A DNA stretch of 64,000 nucleotides from Gemmatimonadota bacterium. GTDB taxonomy: Bacteria; Latescibacterota; UBA2968; UBA8231. This document shows positions 18,281 through 28,244 of this stretch, in pieces; within the stretch, counting starts at the first letter, position 1; every line of letters starts with the position of its first letter. The stretch lies in the NCBI GenBank assembly GCA_009841115.1, contig VXML01000080.1, positions 124,001-188,000 of the forward strand, written 5' to 3'. The notes beneath the pieces were generated by a model that did not search any database, was not told where the DNA came from, and saw only the letters and a program-made list of their open reading frames with translations. Made by a program: the position numbers and the translations under genes.

Positions 18281-19633
18281 ATGATGCAATCACACTATAG
18301 CCCAGAGGGCTTGCGCGAATCGGCGACCTTTGGTCGCGACGTGATCTACGAGATCCAGCGCGCTGCACAGACCGGGATCTACGATATCCGCGGCTGGGGA
18401 GCCAAGCGCCGGGTACCCCATTTTGACGACTTGGTCTTTTTGGGCGCGAGCATGTCACGCTACCCGCTGGAAGGCTACCGCGAGCGCTGCGACACCGATG
18501 TGGTACTGGGTACGCGCTACGCTAAGAAGCCGATCCACCTCGACATTCCCATTACCATCGCGGGGATGAGTTTTGGCTCGCTGTCGGCGCAGGCCAAAGA
18601 GGCGCTCGGCCGCGGTGCCAGCGAAGTGGGCACGAGCACCACGACTGGCGACGGGGGGATGACGCCAGAGGAGCGCGAACAGTCGCGGATTTTGGTGTAC
18701 CAGCTTTTGCCTTCGCGCTACGGCATGAACCCCGACGACCTGCGGAAGGCCGATGCCATTGAGGTGGTGCTCGGGCAGGGGGCTAAGCCCGGCGGTGGCG
18801 GAATGCTGTTGGGCCAGAAGATCAGCGATCGCGTCGCCCAGATGCGGACCTTGCCCAAGGACATCGACCAGCGCTCGGCCTGCCGCCATCCCGATTGGAC
18901 CGGCCCGGACGACTTGGCGATCAAAATAGTCGAGTTGCGCGAGATTACGGACTGGCAGGTGCCGATCTACGTCAAGATCGGCGCGACGCGGACCTACTAC
19001 GACACACTCTTGGCGATCAAGGCCGGAGCCGACGTGGTGGTGCTCGACGGGATGCAGGGCGGCACGGGGGCGACTCAGGAGGTGTTCATTGAGCACGTGG
19101 GGATACCGACCTTGCCAGCCGTGCGTCAAGCGGTGGAAGCGCTCGACGAGCTGGATATGCACCGCAAGGTGCAGCTCGTTGTGTCTGGCGGCATCCGCAG
19201 CGGCGCGGATGTGGCCAAAGCCTTGGCGATGGGGGCGGACGCTTGTTCGATTGGCACGGCCGCGCTGATTGCGCTGGGCGACAACAGTCCGCACTTGGAC
19301 CCCGAGTACCGCAAAATCGGCTCGGCGGCTGGCTTTTACGACGACTTGCAGGACGGCGAAGATCCGGCTGGCATCTCGACCCAAACCGATACATTGGCCG
19401 AGCGTCTCGACCCGGTGGTGGGAGGCCGACAACTTGCCAACTATCTGCGGGTGATGACCATGGAGTGCCAGACCATTGCCCGCGCCTGTGGCAAATCGCA
19501 CGTGCACAATCTGGAGCCAGAGGACTTGGCGGCGCTGACCATTGAGGCGGCGGCCATGGCCAAGATCCCTTTGGCCGGGACGGATTGGATTCCTGGAAAC
19601 ACGCCAACTAATAAAGGAGCTTGCTGTGACTGA
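18281..19633 (+). CDS. mgsC: FMN-binding glutamate synthase domain protein, N-methylglutamate synthase subunit C (GlxD-like)
   Basis: ITIAGMSFGSLSAQAKEALGRGASEVGTSTTTGDGGM; KPGGGGMLLGQKI; GADVVVLDGMQGGTGATQEVFIEHVGIPTLPAV. Confidence 0.85.
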   Translation: MMQSHYSPEGLRESATFGRDVIYEIQRAAQTGIYDIRGWGAKRRVPHFDDLVFLGASMSRYPLEGYRERCDTDVVLGTRYAKKPIHLDIPITIAGMSFGSLSAQAKEALGRGASEVGTSTTTGDGGMTPEEREQSRILVYQLLPSRYGMNPDDLRKADAIEVVLGQGAKPGGGGMLLGQKISDRVAQMRTLPKDIDQRSACRHPDWTGPDDLAIKIVELREITDWQVPIYVKIGATRTYYDTLLAIKAGADVVVLDGMQGGTGATQEVFIEHVGIPTLPAVRQAVEALDELDMHRKVQLVVSGGIRSGADVAKALAMGADACSIGTAALIALGDNSPHLDPEYRKIGSAAGFYDDLQDGEDPAGISTQTDTLAERLDPVVGGRQLANYLRVMTMECQTIARACGKSHVHNLEPEDLAALTIEAAAMAKIPLAGTDWIPGNTPTNKGACCD

Positions 19634-20984
19634 ACGCACTGAGATCAAAGAACGCCTCGCCCAAGAGGGCATTGAATTCCTACTCGTCCAATTCGTCGAT
19701 ATGACCGGCGCGCCCAAAGTGAAGATGGTGCCGGTGACGGCGCTCGACGACGCGCTTGACGAAGGCGCGGGTTTTGCTGGCGCGTCTATTTGGGGTTTGG
19801 GACAAGGGCCGCACTCGCACGATATGCTGGCGCGGATCGACCTCGATTCGTACGCGCGGCTGTCTTGGCAGCCAAATACAGTGCGCTTTGCCAGCGACCT
19901 GTTCGTCGATGGGGAGTCCTATCCCTATTGCTCGCGCACCAACCTCCAGCGGGTACTCGCCGACGCCGCGCAACAGGGCTATGTCTTCAATGTGGGCATG
20001 GAGCCGGAGCACTTTCTCCTCTCGCGCAATGACGACGGCTCGATCCGGCCTTGGGACCCGGACGGGGTGGACTCGCTGGCCAAGCCCTGCTATGACTTCC
20101 GCTCCATGTCGCCGGCGATGGCGTACTTGCAGGAGCTGACGCTGTCGCTCAACAGCTTGGGTTGGGGCGTGTACCAGTGCGACCACGAGGACGCCAACGG
20201 CCAGTTCGAGGTCAATTTCGACTATGCCGATGCGCTGACGACTTCGGATCGCATCATCTTCTTTAAGATGGCCACCTCGCAGATCGCCAAGAAGTACGGT
20301 GCCATCGCCTCGCACATGCCCAAGCCGTTTGCCGATCGCACGGGTAGCGGCTTGCACGCGCACTACCATCTAGCCGATGCCGAGTCGGGCGAGAATCTCT
20401 TTTTGGACGAGGGGGACGCACGGGGCTTGGGCTGCTCTGAGTTGGCCTACCACTTTCTCGGCGGCATTTTGCACCACGCACGCGCCCTGTGCGCGGTCTC
20501 GAGTCCGACGGTGAACTGCTACAAGCGCCTCCAGCTCGGTGCTGGAATCTATTCGAGCCGTTCGGGTTTTACCTGGACGCCGGCGTTTATCACCTATGGC
20601 GACAACAACCGCACGCAGATGATTCGCACGGCTGGCGAAGGGCATTTTGAAGACCGCACGATCAGCGCCGCGGCCAATCCCTATCTGGCCTTGGCCGCCT
20701 ATCTGGTCGCTGGGCTTGACGGCATTGAGCGGGGCTTGGAGCCGGGCGAGCCAAATTTGGGCAACATGTACGAGCGCTCCCTCGACGAGATCCAAGCGGA
20801 GGGGATAGAGGTTTTGCCGCAGTCGCTGGCCGAGGCGCTCGACGCGCTGCGTGCGGACGAAGTAGTGCAGAGCGCACTAGGCCCCATCGCCGACGAGTTT
20901 CTCAAGATAAAAGCCGACGAGTGGGCCGAGTACGACGGCCAAGTCAGCCGCTGGGAGATCGACCGGTATTTGACCTCCTGTTGA
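19626..20984 (+). CDS. gmaS: Glutamine synthetase-family protein, probable gamma-glutamylmethylamide synthetase
   Basis: GMEPEHFLL; ANGQFEVNFDYADALTTSDRIIFFK; KPFADRTGSGLHAHYHL; NRTQMIR; GTG start with aaaggag RBS; assignment by context with mgsABC. Confidence 0.78.
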   Translation: MTERTEIKERLAQEGIEFLLVQFVDMTGAPKVKMVPVTALDDALDEGAGFAGASIWGLGQGPHSHDMLARIDLDSYARLSWQPNTVRFASDLFVDGESYPYCSRTNLQRVLADAAQQGYVFNVGMEPEHFLLSRNDDGSIRPWDPDGVDSLAKPCYDFRSMSPAMAYLQELTLSLNSLGWGVYQCDHEDANGQFEVNFDYADALTTSDRIIFFKMATSQIAKKYGAIASHMPKPFADRTGSGLHAHYHLADAESGENLFLDEGDARGLGCSELAYHFLGGILHHARALCAVSSPTVNCYKRLQLGAGIYSSRSGFTWTPAFITYGDNNRTQMIRTAGEGHFEDRTISAAANPYLALAAYLVAGLDGIERGLEPGEPNLGNMYERSLDEIQAEGIEVLPQSLAEALDALRADEVVQSALGPIADEFLKIKADEWAEYDGQVSRWEIDRYLTSC

Positions 20985-20988
20985 GGCC

Positions 20989-22233
20989 ATGTCCTACCGG
21001 TTGCTCAAATACGGGCTCGAGAAGGATTATTCCGAGCCGCGCATGTTCCGCTCGCCCGAGCGGCTACGCGACAGCTATGAAGTAGTGATCATCGGCGGCG
21101 GCGGCCACGGGCTAGCCGCGGCGCACTATCTCGCCCACGAGTACGGCATCAGCGATGTGGCCGTGCTAGAGCAGCGCTACATTGGCCACGGCGGCACCGG
21201 CCGCAATACCGCCATCATCCGCTCGAATTACCTGACGGAAGAGGGCGCGCGCTTTTACCAATTCAGCGTGGATCTGTACCGCGATTTGTCGCGGAAGCTC
21301 GACTACAACCTGTTCTACTCCGAGCGCGGCCACTTTACCTTGGCGCACACGCCGGCCGCGCTGCGCACCCAGCGCTGGCGAGCCGAGGTCAACAAGCACC
21401 TCGGCATCGATTCCGAGGTCGTCGGCCCGGAGTTCATCAAGAAGATCATCCCCGAGATCGACCTGAATTGCGGTGGGCATCAGCCGCCCATTGTCGGCGC
21501 GCTCTACCATCCGCCGGGCGCGATCGCCCGCCACGACGCGGTGGCGTGGGCGTATGCGCGCGGAGCCGACAGCAAAGGCGTTGAAATCCACCAACAGACC
21601 AGTGTCACTGACATTGAAGTTGAGGACGGACGGGTCGCGGGAGTGCACACGGATCGCGGTTTTATCCAGACGCGCAAGGTGCTCAGTGCGGTGGCGGGCT
21701 GGACGCCGCAGATACAGCGGATGGTCGGCTTGCGCTCGCCGCTGGTGGTGCATCCGCTGCAGGCGTTTGTCACCGAGCCGTTCAAGCCGTGGCTCGACGC
21801 GATTGTCGTATCGGCTAGCTTGCATACGTACGTTAGCCAATCTTCGCGCGGTGAGTTGGTCGCTGGTGCCTCTTTGGATCCCTACGAGCTGACGTCTATG
21901 CGCTCGACGCTCGAATTTGCCGAGGGGTTGGCCGGGCACATGCTCGACCTCTTTCCCTGCTTGAGCGACGTCAAGGTGCTGCGCCAATGGGCTGGGTTGT
22001 GCGACATGACCCCGGACTTTTCGCCGATCATGGGCACGACGCCGATTGCGGGTTTTTACATCGACGCGGGTTGGGGCACTTGGGGTTTTAAGGCCTCGCC
22101 GGTCTGCGGCTACACCATGGCTCATACCATCGCCCACGACGAGGATCATCCGCTGATCCGCGCTTTTAATCTGTCGCGCTTTGGTGCGTTTGAGTTGGTC
22201 GGAGAGAAGGGAGCGGCGTCCGTTGGCCACTAG
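20989..22233 (+). CDS. mgdA: Sarcosine oxidase beta / N-methylglutamate dehydrogenase subunit A (FAD-dependent)
   Basis: VVIIGGGGHGLAAAHYLAHEYGISDVAVLEQRYIGHGGTGRNTAIIRSNYLT; C-terminal GWGTWGFKASPVCGYTMAHTIA. Confidence 0.85.
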   Translation: MSYRLLKYGLEKDYSEPRMFRSPERLRDSYEVVIIGGGGHGLAAAHYLAHEYGISDVAVLEQRYIGHGGTGRNTAIIRSNYLTEEGARFYQFSVDLYRDLSRKLDYNLFYSERGHFTLAHTPAALRTQRWRAEVNKHLGIDSEVVGPEFIKKIIPEIDLNCGGHQPPIVGALYHPPGAIARHDAVAWAYARGADSKGVEIHQQTSVTDIEVEDGRVAGVHTDRGFIQTRKVLSAVAGWTPQIQRMVGLRSPLVVHPLQAFVTEPFKPWLDAIVVSASLHTYVSQSSRGELVAGASLDPYELTSMRSTLEFAEGLAGHMLDLFPCLSDVKVLRQWAGLCDMTPDFSPIMGTTPIAGFYIDAGWGTWGFKASPVCGYTMAHTIAHDEDHPLIRAFNLSRFGAFELVGEKGAASVGH

Positions 22234-22251
22234 CCACGCAAGGAGGCAGTC

Positions 22252-22515
22252 GTGAAAATCCTCACCTGCCCAATTAACGGCCCGCGCCCGCTCTCGGAAT
22301 TCGTCTTCGGCGGCGAGGTGCGCTCCATGCCCAATCCTAAGACAGCGGATGACGCTGCGTGGGCCGACTACGTGTTCAACCGCTGCGGCGAGCCGGGCAT
22401 CCAGCGCGAGTGGTGGTACCACAGCGCCAGCAGCACTTGGTTTATCGCCGAGCGAGACACGGCCAGCGACGAGATCGTCCGCACCTATTTGTGGGGTGAG
22501 GAGGGCTCAGCGTGA
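22252..22515 (+). CDS. mgdB: Sarcosine oxidase delta / N-methylglutamate dehydrogenase subunit B
   Basis: Short SoxD-like protein: ILTCPINGPRPLSEFVFGGEV...YVFNRCGEPGIQREWWYHSASSTWFIAERDTASDEI. Confidence 0.85.
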   Translation: MKILTCPINGPRPLSEFVFGGEVRSMPNPKTADDAAWADYVFNRCGEPGIQREWWYHSASSTWFIAERDTASDEIVRTYLWGEEGSA

Positions 22516-25388
22516 AGCGCCGCCTGTCCGCACAGCCCGGGGAGTGGATTGACCGGACGCAGCCGCTTGAATTCCGCTTTGAAGGCGAGGCGTTCAGCGG
22601 CTTTGCCGGCGATGTGATCGCCAGTGCGCTTTTGGCCAATGGCGTGCAGACGATGGGGCGCAGCTTCAAGTACCACCGGCCGCGCGGGGCGTATAGCTTG
22701 GCCGATCACGACGCCAACGCGCTGTTTACAGACGGCGAACGCACGCATCTGCGCGGCGATAGCGAGTTGTTGGCTGCGGGCATGGACCTGCGGGCGGTCA
22801 ACACCATCGGCGGACTGAAAGGCGATATACTCAAGTGGCTGGAGCTTTTGGGCCGCTTCATGCCGGTGGGTTTTTACTACAAGACATTTCACCGCCCCCG
22901 GTGGCTTTTCCCCTTCCACGAGCGGATCATTCGCCAAATAGCGGGCTTGGGTCAGATCAATCGCGACCAAGCGGCTACGGCTAGCCCCAAGGAATACGCT
23001 TGGTGCGATGTGCTGGTTGTGGGTGGTGGTGCGGCTGGGTTGGAGGCGGCTAGGGCTGCGGGAGAAGCTGGTGCCCGCGTTTTGCTGGTCGAGGAACAGG
23101 CGCGTTTGGGGGGGAGTTGGGCATGGCAGCACGGTGGGAATTGCGACGAGCTGGTCGAGGTGCTCGCTGGCCTGTCACATGTGGAGATCCGCTGTGGGAC
23201 GGTAGCCGGCGGCCACTACGCCGACGGATGGGTCGCCTTGTTCGACGCGGTGCGGATGACCAAGGTGCGCGCTGCGGCTGTCGTCTATGCCAATGGCGCG
23301 ATCGAGCAGCCGGCTGTCTTTGGGCACAACGACCTGCCGGGTGTGCTGCTCGGGTCGGCCGCTCAGCGGTTGGTGAAGTTGTACGCGGTCAAACCCTGCG
23401 ACCGCATGGTGGTGCTAGCGGCCAATAGCGATGCGTATGGGGTGGCGCTGGACATGCTCGACGCGGGGGTCGAGGTGGCGGCTATTGCTGATTTGCGCCC
23501 TGATGTGACTCCGTCGGACCTAGCCGAGAAAATCGCCGCCGCCGGGGTGTCGATCCACAGCGGCCATGCGATTTATGCGGCCATGCCGAATAGACAGAAG
23601 AATGGTCTGCGCGGCGCAGTGGTGGCTCCGCTAGCCGCAGACGGCACCATAGATGCTCAGCGCGGCACCGAGATCGCCTGCGATGGCCTTGTCGCGTCGG
23701 TCGGGTGGATGCCCAATGCCGCGCTGCCTAGCCAAGCGGGGGTGCAATTCGCGTACGACGAGGCGCTGGAGCAACTCGTGCCACAGTCGTGTCCAGACGG
23801 GGTTTTTGTCGCTGGGCGCGTTCGCGGGGTGTACGACCTAGACGCGCAGCGGGAAGACGGGCGGATCGCCGGGCTTAGAGCCGCGCACTACGCTGGTCAC
23901 GGCGACGGCGAGGTGTCCGCGCCCCCTTCTCTTGGGCGAGAAGCCCTCAGCCATAGCTATCCGATTTTTGTCCATCCGAGCAAAAAGAATTTCGTGGATT
24001 TCGACGAGGATTTGCATTTGACGGATTTTGTCAATGCGCACCAAGAAGGCTACGACAGCGTCGAATTGCTCAAGCGCTACAGCACCGTGGGGATGGGGCC
24101 GAGCCAGGGCAAGCTGTCTAACATGAACGCGATGCGGATCTTGGCCAAACTCAACGGCGACACCATTGCCGCGACTGGCTCGACGACCGCCCGTCCCTTC
24201 TACCAGCCGGTATCGCTGGGACATTTGGCCGGTCGGCGCTTCCATCCGATGCGCCGGACGCCGATCCACGATTGGCATTGCGAGCACGGCGCGGTCTTTG
24301 CCCACGCCGGCGACTGGTATCGGCCCGAGTACTATGCCTGCGGCGACGCTAGCCGCGACGAGTGCATTGTACAGGAGGCTCAACAGGTGCGGGCTGGTCT
24401 GGGGATTATCGACGTGAGTACGCTGGGCAAATTGCAGGTCAGCGGCCCGGACGCTGCCGAGCTACTTGAGCGCCTTTATACGGGCCGCTTCAAGAAGCAG
24501 GTGGTTGGCCGCTGCCGCTACGGCGTGGCGCTCGACGAAAGTGGGGTGGTGATCGAGGATGGGGTGATAGCGCGGTTGGGCGAGGACCGCTTTTACGCGA
24601 CTACGACTAGCAGCGGCGCGGCGGCCTTTTACCGCGAGATGCTGCGCTGGGCTGCGATTTGGGGTTTGGACGTGACCTTGAGCAATGTCACGGGTCAACT
24701 GGCGGCGTTCAATTTGGCTGGCCCAGAAAGCCGCGACGCGCTGGCGGCGTTGACGGACATCGACCTGCGGTCGGGGCCTTTCTCCTATCTGCGGGTGCGC
24801 GAGGGCGAAGTGGCCGGGGTGCGGGCAATAGTGATGCGGGTGGGTTTTGTCGGCGAACTGGGATACGAGATTCACGTGCCGGCTTGGGAGGGGGAGCACG
24901 TGTGGCGCACGCTGGTGAAGGCCGGTGCGCGGCCCTTCGGGGTGGAGGCGCAGCGCCTGTTGCGCTTGGAAAAAGGGCACTTGATCGTCGGCCACGACAC
25001 GGACGCGCTGACGTATCCCCAAGAGGCGGGGTTGGCGTGGGCTATTGGCAAGAACAAGCGCTTCTTCATCGGCCAGCGCAGCCTGCGAATCTACGCCGCA
25101 CGTCCAACTCGGCGCACGCTCGTCGGCGTGCGGTGGCCCGCTAATTTTACCGGCAAGCTGCCCGAGGAGTGCAACTTGATCATGCGGGAGGGATGGATCG
25201 CCGGCCGCGTGACCAGCATTGCCCCGGTCTCGACGCTGGGCTATCCGCTGGGCTTGGCCTTTGTCGAAGCGGATATGGCTGCGCCCGGCACGCGGGTGGA
25301 AGTGAGCTTGGACGACGGCTCGACGAGTGTGGCGGAGGTGACCGCGCTGCCCTTTTACGACCCCGAGGACGAGCGACAGAAGCTGTGA
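22512..25388 (+). CDS. mgdC: Sarcosine oxidase alpha / N-methylglutamate dehydrogenase subunit C
   Basis: FRFEGEAFSGFAGDVIASALLANGV...FKYHRPRG; VVGGGAAGLEAARAAGEAGARVLLVEE; KKNFVDFDEDLHLTDF; GCV_T-like C-terminal domain. Confidence 0.87.
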   Translation: MKRRLSAQPGEWIDRTQPLEFRFEGEAFSGFAGDVIASALLANGVQTMGRSFKYHRPRGAYSLADHDANALFTDGERTHLRGDSELLAAGMDLRAVNTIGGLKGDILKWLELLGRFMPVGFYYKTFHRPRWLFPFHERIIRQIAGLGQINRDQAATASPKEYAWCDVLVVGGGAAGLEAARAAGEAGARVLLVEEQARLGGSWAWQHGGNCDELVEVLAGLSHVEIRCGTVAGGHYADGWVALFDAVRMTKVRAAAVVYANGAIEQPAVFGHNDLPGVLLGSAAQRLVKLYAVKPCDRMVVLAANSDAYGVALDMLDAGVEVAAIADLRPDVTPSDLAEKIAAAGVSIHSGHAIYAAMPNRQKNGLRGAVVAPLAADGTIDAQRGTEIACDGLVASVGWMPNAALPSQAGVQFAYDEALEQLVPQSCPDGVFVAGRVRGVYDLDAQREDGRIAGLRAAHYAGHGDGEVSAPPSLGREALSHSYPIFVHPSKKNFVDFDEDLHLTDFVNAHQEGYDSVELLKRYSTVGMGPSQGKLSNMNAMRILAKLNGDTIAATGSTTARPFYQPVSLGHLAGRRFHPMRRTPIHDWHCEHGAVFAHAGDWYRPEYYACGDASRDECIVQEAQQVRAGLGIIDVSTLGKLQVSGPDAAELLERLYTGRFKKQVVGRCRYGVALDESGVVIEDGVIARLGEDRFYATTTSSGAAAFYREMLRWAAIWGLDVTLSNVTGQLAAFNLAGPESRDALAALTDIDLRSGPFSYLRVREGEVAGVRAIVMRVGFVGELGYEIHVPAWEGEHVWRTLVKAGARPFGVEAQRLLRLEKGHLIVGHDTDALTYPQEAGLAWAIGKNKRFFIGQRSLRIYAARPTRRTLVGVRWPANFTGKLPEECNLIMREGWIAGRVTSIAPVSTLGYPLGLAFVEADMAAPGTRVEVSLDDGSTSVAEVTALPFYDPEDERQKL

Positions 25389-25459
25389 GCGGCTCTCGAC
25401 ATTGGCAAGCGCGTTCAAAAAAGTAAAGGCCCTGTCGTCAGTCAGTACAACGGGTTCTC

Positions 25460-27985
25460 TCAAAATGTCTTCTTCGCACTCAGGCTCCAGTGCCCCTCTT
25501 GGCGATCTAGTCTGCGGGTGTATTCTACATTGAGATAGTCGAGCAGGGTCAGCGATAGGCCGAGTTCGTGGTGGAGGCGTGTAGGTGGGTCCTCGACAAG
25601 GCCCCAAACTCGGCCCGCAGCCCCATGTAGTGCCCAGCCCAATCCCCAGCGATGGGCGCGCCATCCCAGTCCCAACCGCTCGAAGAGGCCAGTCCGCCAG
25701 CGCTGTTCCCAGAAAAATCCCGCGTAGTGCCGACCTGTGTATGGGCGGTTGCGTAGGGTTTTAAATGCGCCAAAGGGGGCGACGATCACCAGACCAGCAT
25801 CTAGGGTCCCGTGGCGCTGAATCGGCACCCGACCAAGACCTGCACCGGCTTGGAGCCGATAGTTGGACTCGGCCGGCCAGAATCTGCCCCGCGCTCGCTC
25901 GACGTGCCAGTCGAGCCGGGCATCTAGGCGGGCAAAACGGGCAAAGCTCCCCATCCATTCGTCGCTGTACTCGGCCGCAAGCCGGGTGCGATGCCACGCC
26001 TTGGGATCGAGTCCCCCTAGGTCGAGCACCAGTTCCAGCGACGTCATGCGCCCCGCGCTGATCGGGGGATTATCCCTGTAGGTCAGGTCCCGGTCGGCGC
26101 AGAGGTGCTTATAGACATAACTGCTGTTGGACTGCACACTGCAGAAGCTGAAGTCTGTCTCCTTGCGCAAGCTGCTATGCCGCTCCCGATTGAACGCCAG
26201 TGTCAGGACGCTGCGTTGCTGCGCGAAGCGATACCCCGCCTCGGCGCGCCAGCGGGTTCGCCAGTAGAAGTCGAAGTAGTCGTCGAGACTGAGCAGAAAG
26301 GGATAGCTGTTGTCGGCGAGTGTATAGAGTGAGGAAGGATAGCGTGGAGCGGTGCCGCGCTGATAGTACAGGCCCGTGAAGCTGCGGCCATCCGTACCCC
26401 AGATTCGCTTTGACCCCACGCCGGCAAAGAAGCGACCGTGCCCGGTGTTGTAGCCCCCCTTGAAGTAGAGCCCCGTGCGCTGGCCGAGCAGGTTGGTGCC
26501 GCGCCAGCGCGCGCCGAAATGCAGCGCATCGACGCGGTTGACCCATAGTTCCGGCGTGAGCTTGCCCCTGGCCGCTGATGGGATTTCTACTACGTGCTGG
26601 CCGAAGAACGTCAGGCTCGTGTCGAGGTGGACCCCGGTCGCCCCGGCGACGACATCGCGCAAGAGTTCGTCGTTGACCAAGGTTTTTTGCGCCAGCGGAT
26701 CTTCCCCGATTACAGCAGGCACCTCTTCGCCGATCCGCCGTTCGTGGAGCCGGTATAGTGCGGAGACTGCCTGCTCGGCCAGCGGCTTGAACCCTTGTTG
26801 CAAGTCCGCAAAAGCCTGCGCTTCTCGGCGGGTCAAGGGGTGATCCGCTCGCCGTTTGTCTAGAAACTTGTCCCAAGTCGGCGAGTGCGGTTCGACCAAG
26901 AGAGCTTGTTCTATGGCGAACGCATAATCAATCGACGGCACGTCCAACTCATAGCCCCTGAGCCAGGTCCAGCCGAGCAGCCGCGCCTGCGGCGTGGGCG
27001 CGCCGCGGAGGCGACGGATGCGTTCGCTGCCGGTTGTGGTGCCCAACCGCCCTTCGATCTCGTATTCGGTCTCCACCGGCAACCAAGCTCCATGCGCGAA
27101 GCGGGCAAAGTGCTGTTTGAGCCGGTAGCCAAGCCCGTTCTCCGTTGCGAAACCGGCCGGATGCAGCCGGCGGTTCGGCCATAGCTGCGCCTCCACTAGG
27201 GCATACTCGCCGTCTTGGACGACCAGCGCGCCCGTCCATCCGGGCAAGGCACTGGTTTTTGGCTGTATCGAGATGAAGTAGTGGTCGTCCTTGTGGCCGA
27301 CCAGTTGGAAAGAGTAGTGCTTCAGTGCCTGCGGGTGCGTCGGTCCTAAGAAAGTTTGCCCGTGGAGCGCGATTTCGTCGTCGTAGAGGTTGAACAGATA
27401 CTTCGCCGCCGCAAAGACCTGCATTGAAGCGCTCACGTTGGCCGTGTGCTTTTTGGCCTTTAACTGCTCGCGCAGTCCTTTGTCCCGATCTCGATATAGC
27501 TCGGCTAGGCTCTCGCGGATCGCCGCTATGTACTGATTGCTGTAGAGGACCTGCCGCGTATGCGCCTCGACCCGGTAGCGATGCGCAAGCGGTGCCCACG
27601 CGCGTTTGCGGCGGATCACTTCGCCCATGATGCGCACTGCTGGGTCGTCGCCGTCGATAATCTGGCCCTCGACCTCGAGGGGTATCGGCTGCAAACGGAA
27701 TTTTAGGGGACCGGCCTTGGCCACGAGCAACTCGGCGGGCGCGTATCCTATGTGCGTCGCCCTGAGCGTCACCGGCAACGCATCTACCACCAGCCGAAAG
27801 GCCCCCTTGTCATTGCCGATAGTCCCCCACGCTTGGCCCATCACTTCGATGTTGGCTCGTGGCAGGGTTTCTCCCGTCTCTGCATCGAGCACTACGCCCT
27901 GTACCACGACCTCGGCTTGGGAATCAGCCGCGGAGTATCCTAACAGAAAGAAGGCGAACCAGACCATTACTATTGGCGGAAACAT
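25460..27985 (-). CDS. Carboxypeptidase-regulatory-like / DUF5686-like outer-membrane protein
   Basis: Signal peptide; VVLDAETGETLPRANIEVMGQAWGTIGNDKGAFRL; long beta-rich C-terminus. Confidence 0.75.
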   Translation of the reverse strand: MFPPIVMVWFAFFLLGYSAADSQAEVVVQGVVLDAETGETLPRANIEVMGQAWGTIGNDKGAFRLVVDALPVTLRATHIGYAPAELLVAKAGPLKFRLQPIPLEVEGQIIDGDDPAVRIMGEVIRRKRAWAPLAHRYRVEAHTRQVLYSNQYIAAIRESLAELYRDRDKGLREQLKAKKHTANVSASMQVFAAAKYLFNLYDDEIALHGQTFLGPTHPQALKHYSFQLVGHKDDHYFISIQPKTSALPGWTGALVVQDGEYALVEAQLWPNRRLHPAGFATENGLGYRLKQHFARFAHGAWLPVETEYEIEGRLGTTTGSERIRRLRGAPTPQARLLGWTWLRGYELDVPSIDYAFAIEQALLVEPHSPTWDKFLDKRRADHPLTRREAQAFADLQQGFKPLAEQAVSALYRLHERRIGEEVPAVIGEDPLAQKTLVNDELLRDVVAGATGVHLDTSLTFFGQHVVEIPSAARGKLTPELWVNRVDALHFGARWRGTNLLGQRTGLYFKGGYNTGHGRFFAGVGSKRIWGTDGRSFTGLYYQRGTAPRYPSSLYTLADNSYPFLLSLDDYFDFYWRTRWRAEAGYRFAQQRSVLTLAFNRERHSSLRKETDFSFCSVQSNSSYVYKHLCADRDLTYRDNPPISAGRMTSLELVLDLGGLDPKAWHRTRLAAEYSDEWMGSFARFARLDARLDWHVERARGRFWPAESNYRLQAGAGLGRVPIQRHGTLDAGLVIVAPFGAFKTLRNRPYTGRHYAGFFWEQRWRTGLFERLGLGWRAHRWGLGWALHGAAGRVWGLVEDPPTRLHHELGLSLTLLDYLNVEYTRRLDRQEGHWSLSAKKTF

Positions 27986-28244
27986 ACGCTGGAATGACTA
28001 AACAGTATAGGCAAAGGTTCCAAACGAGCACTCTCCGTTTGCCTCGCTCTCCCGCCCATCCTATCCTTAGCCAATGCCCATGCTCACCGCTGTATTGCTC
28101 TGCTTTAGCTGCCGGGCCAATTCCTGAAAGCCGCCCTCGCCGACCGAAGCCCCGACCCGTACGGTAAGGGACCTGAGCTGAATGTTTACAGGGCCTTGGT
28201 GGCGTATCAGGGGTTGCTAGGGCGGCGCTAAGAAAGGACTGGTC

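Noticed and set aside
18455-19717. 420-aa minus-strand ORF
   Set aside because: Antisense to the FMN glutamate-synthase-domain gene; His/Arg-rich mirror translation, no domain.
21166-22422. 418-aa minus-strand ORF
   Set aside because: Antisense to the sarcosine oxidase beta-like gene; compositional artefact.
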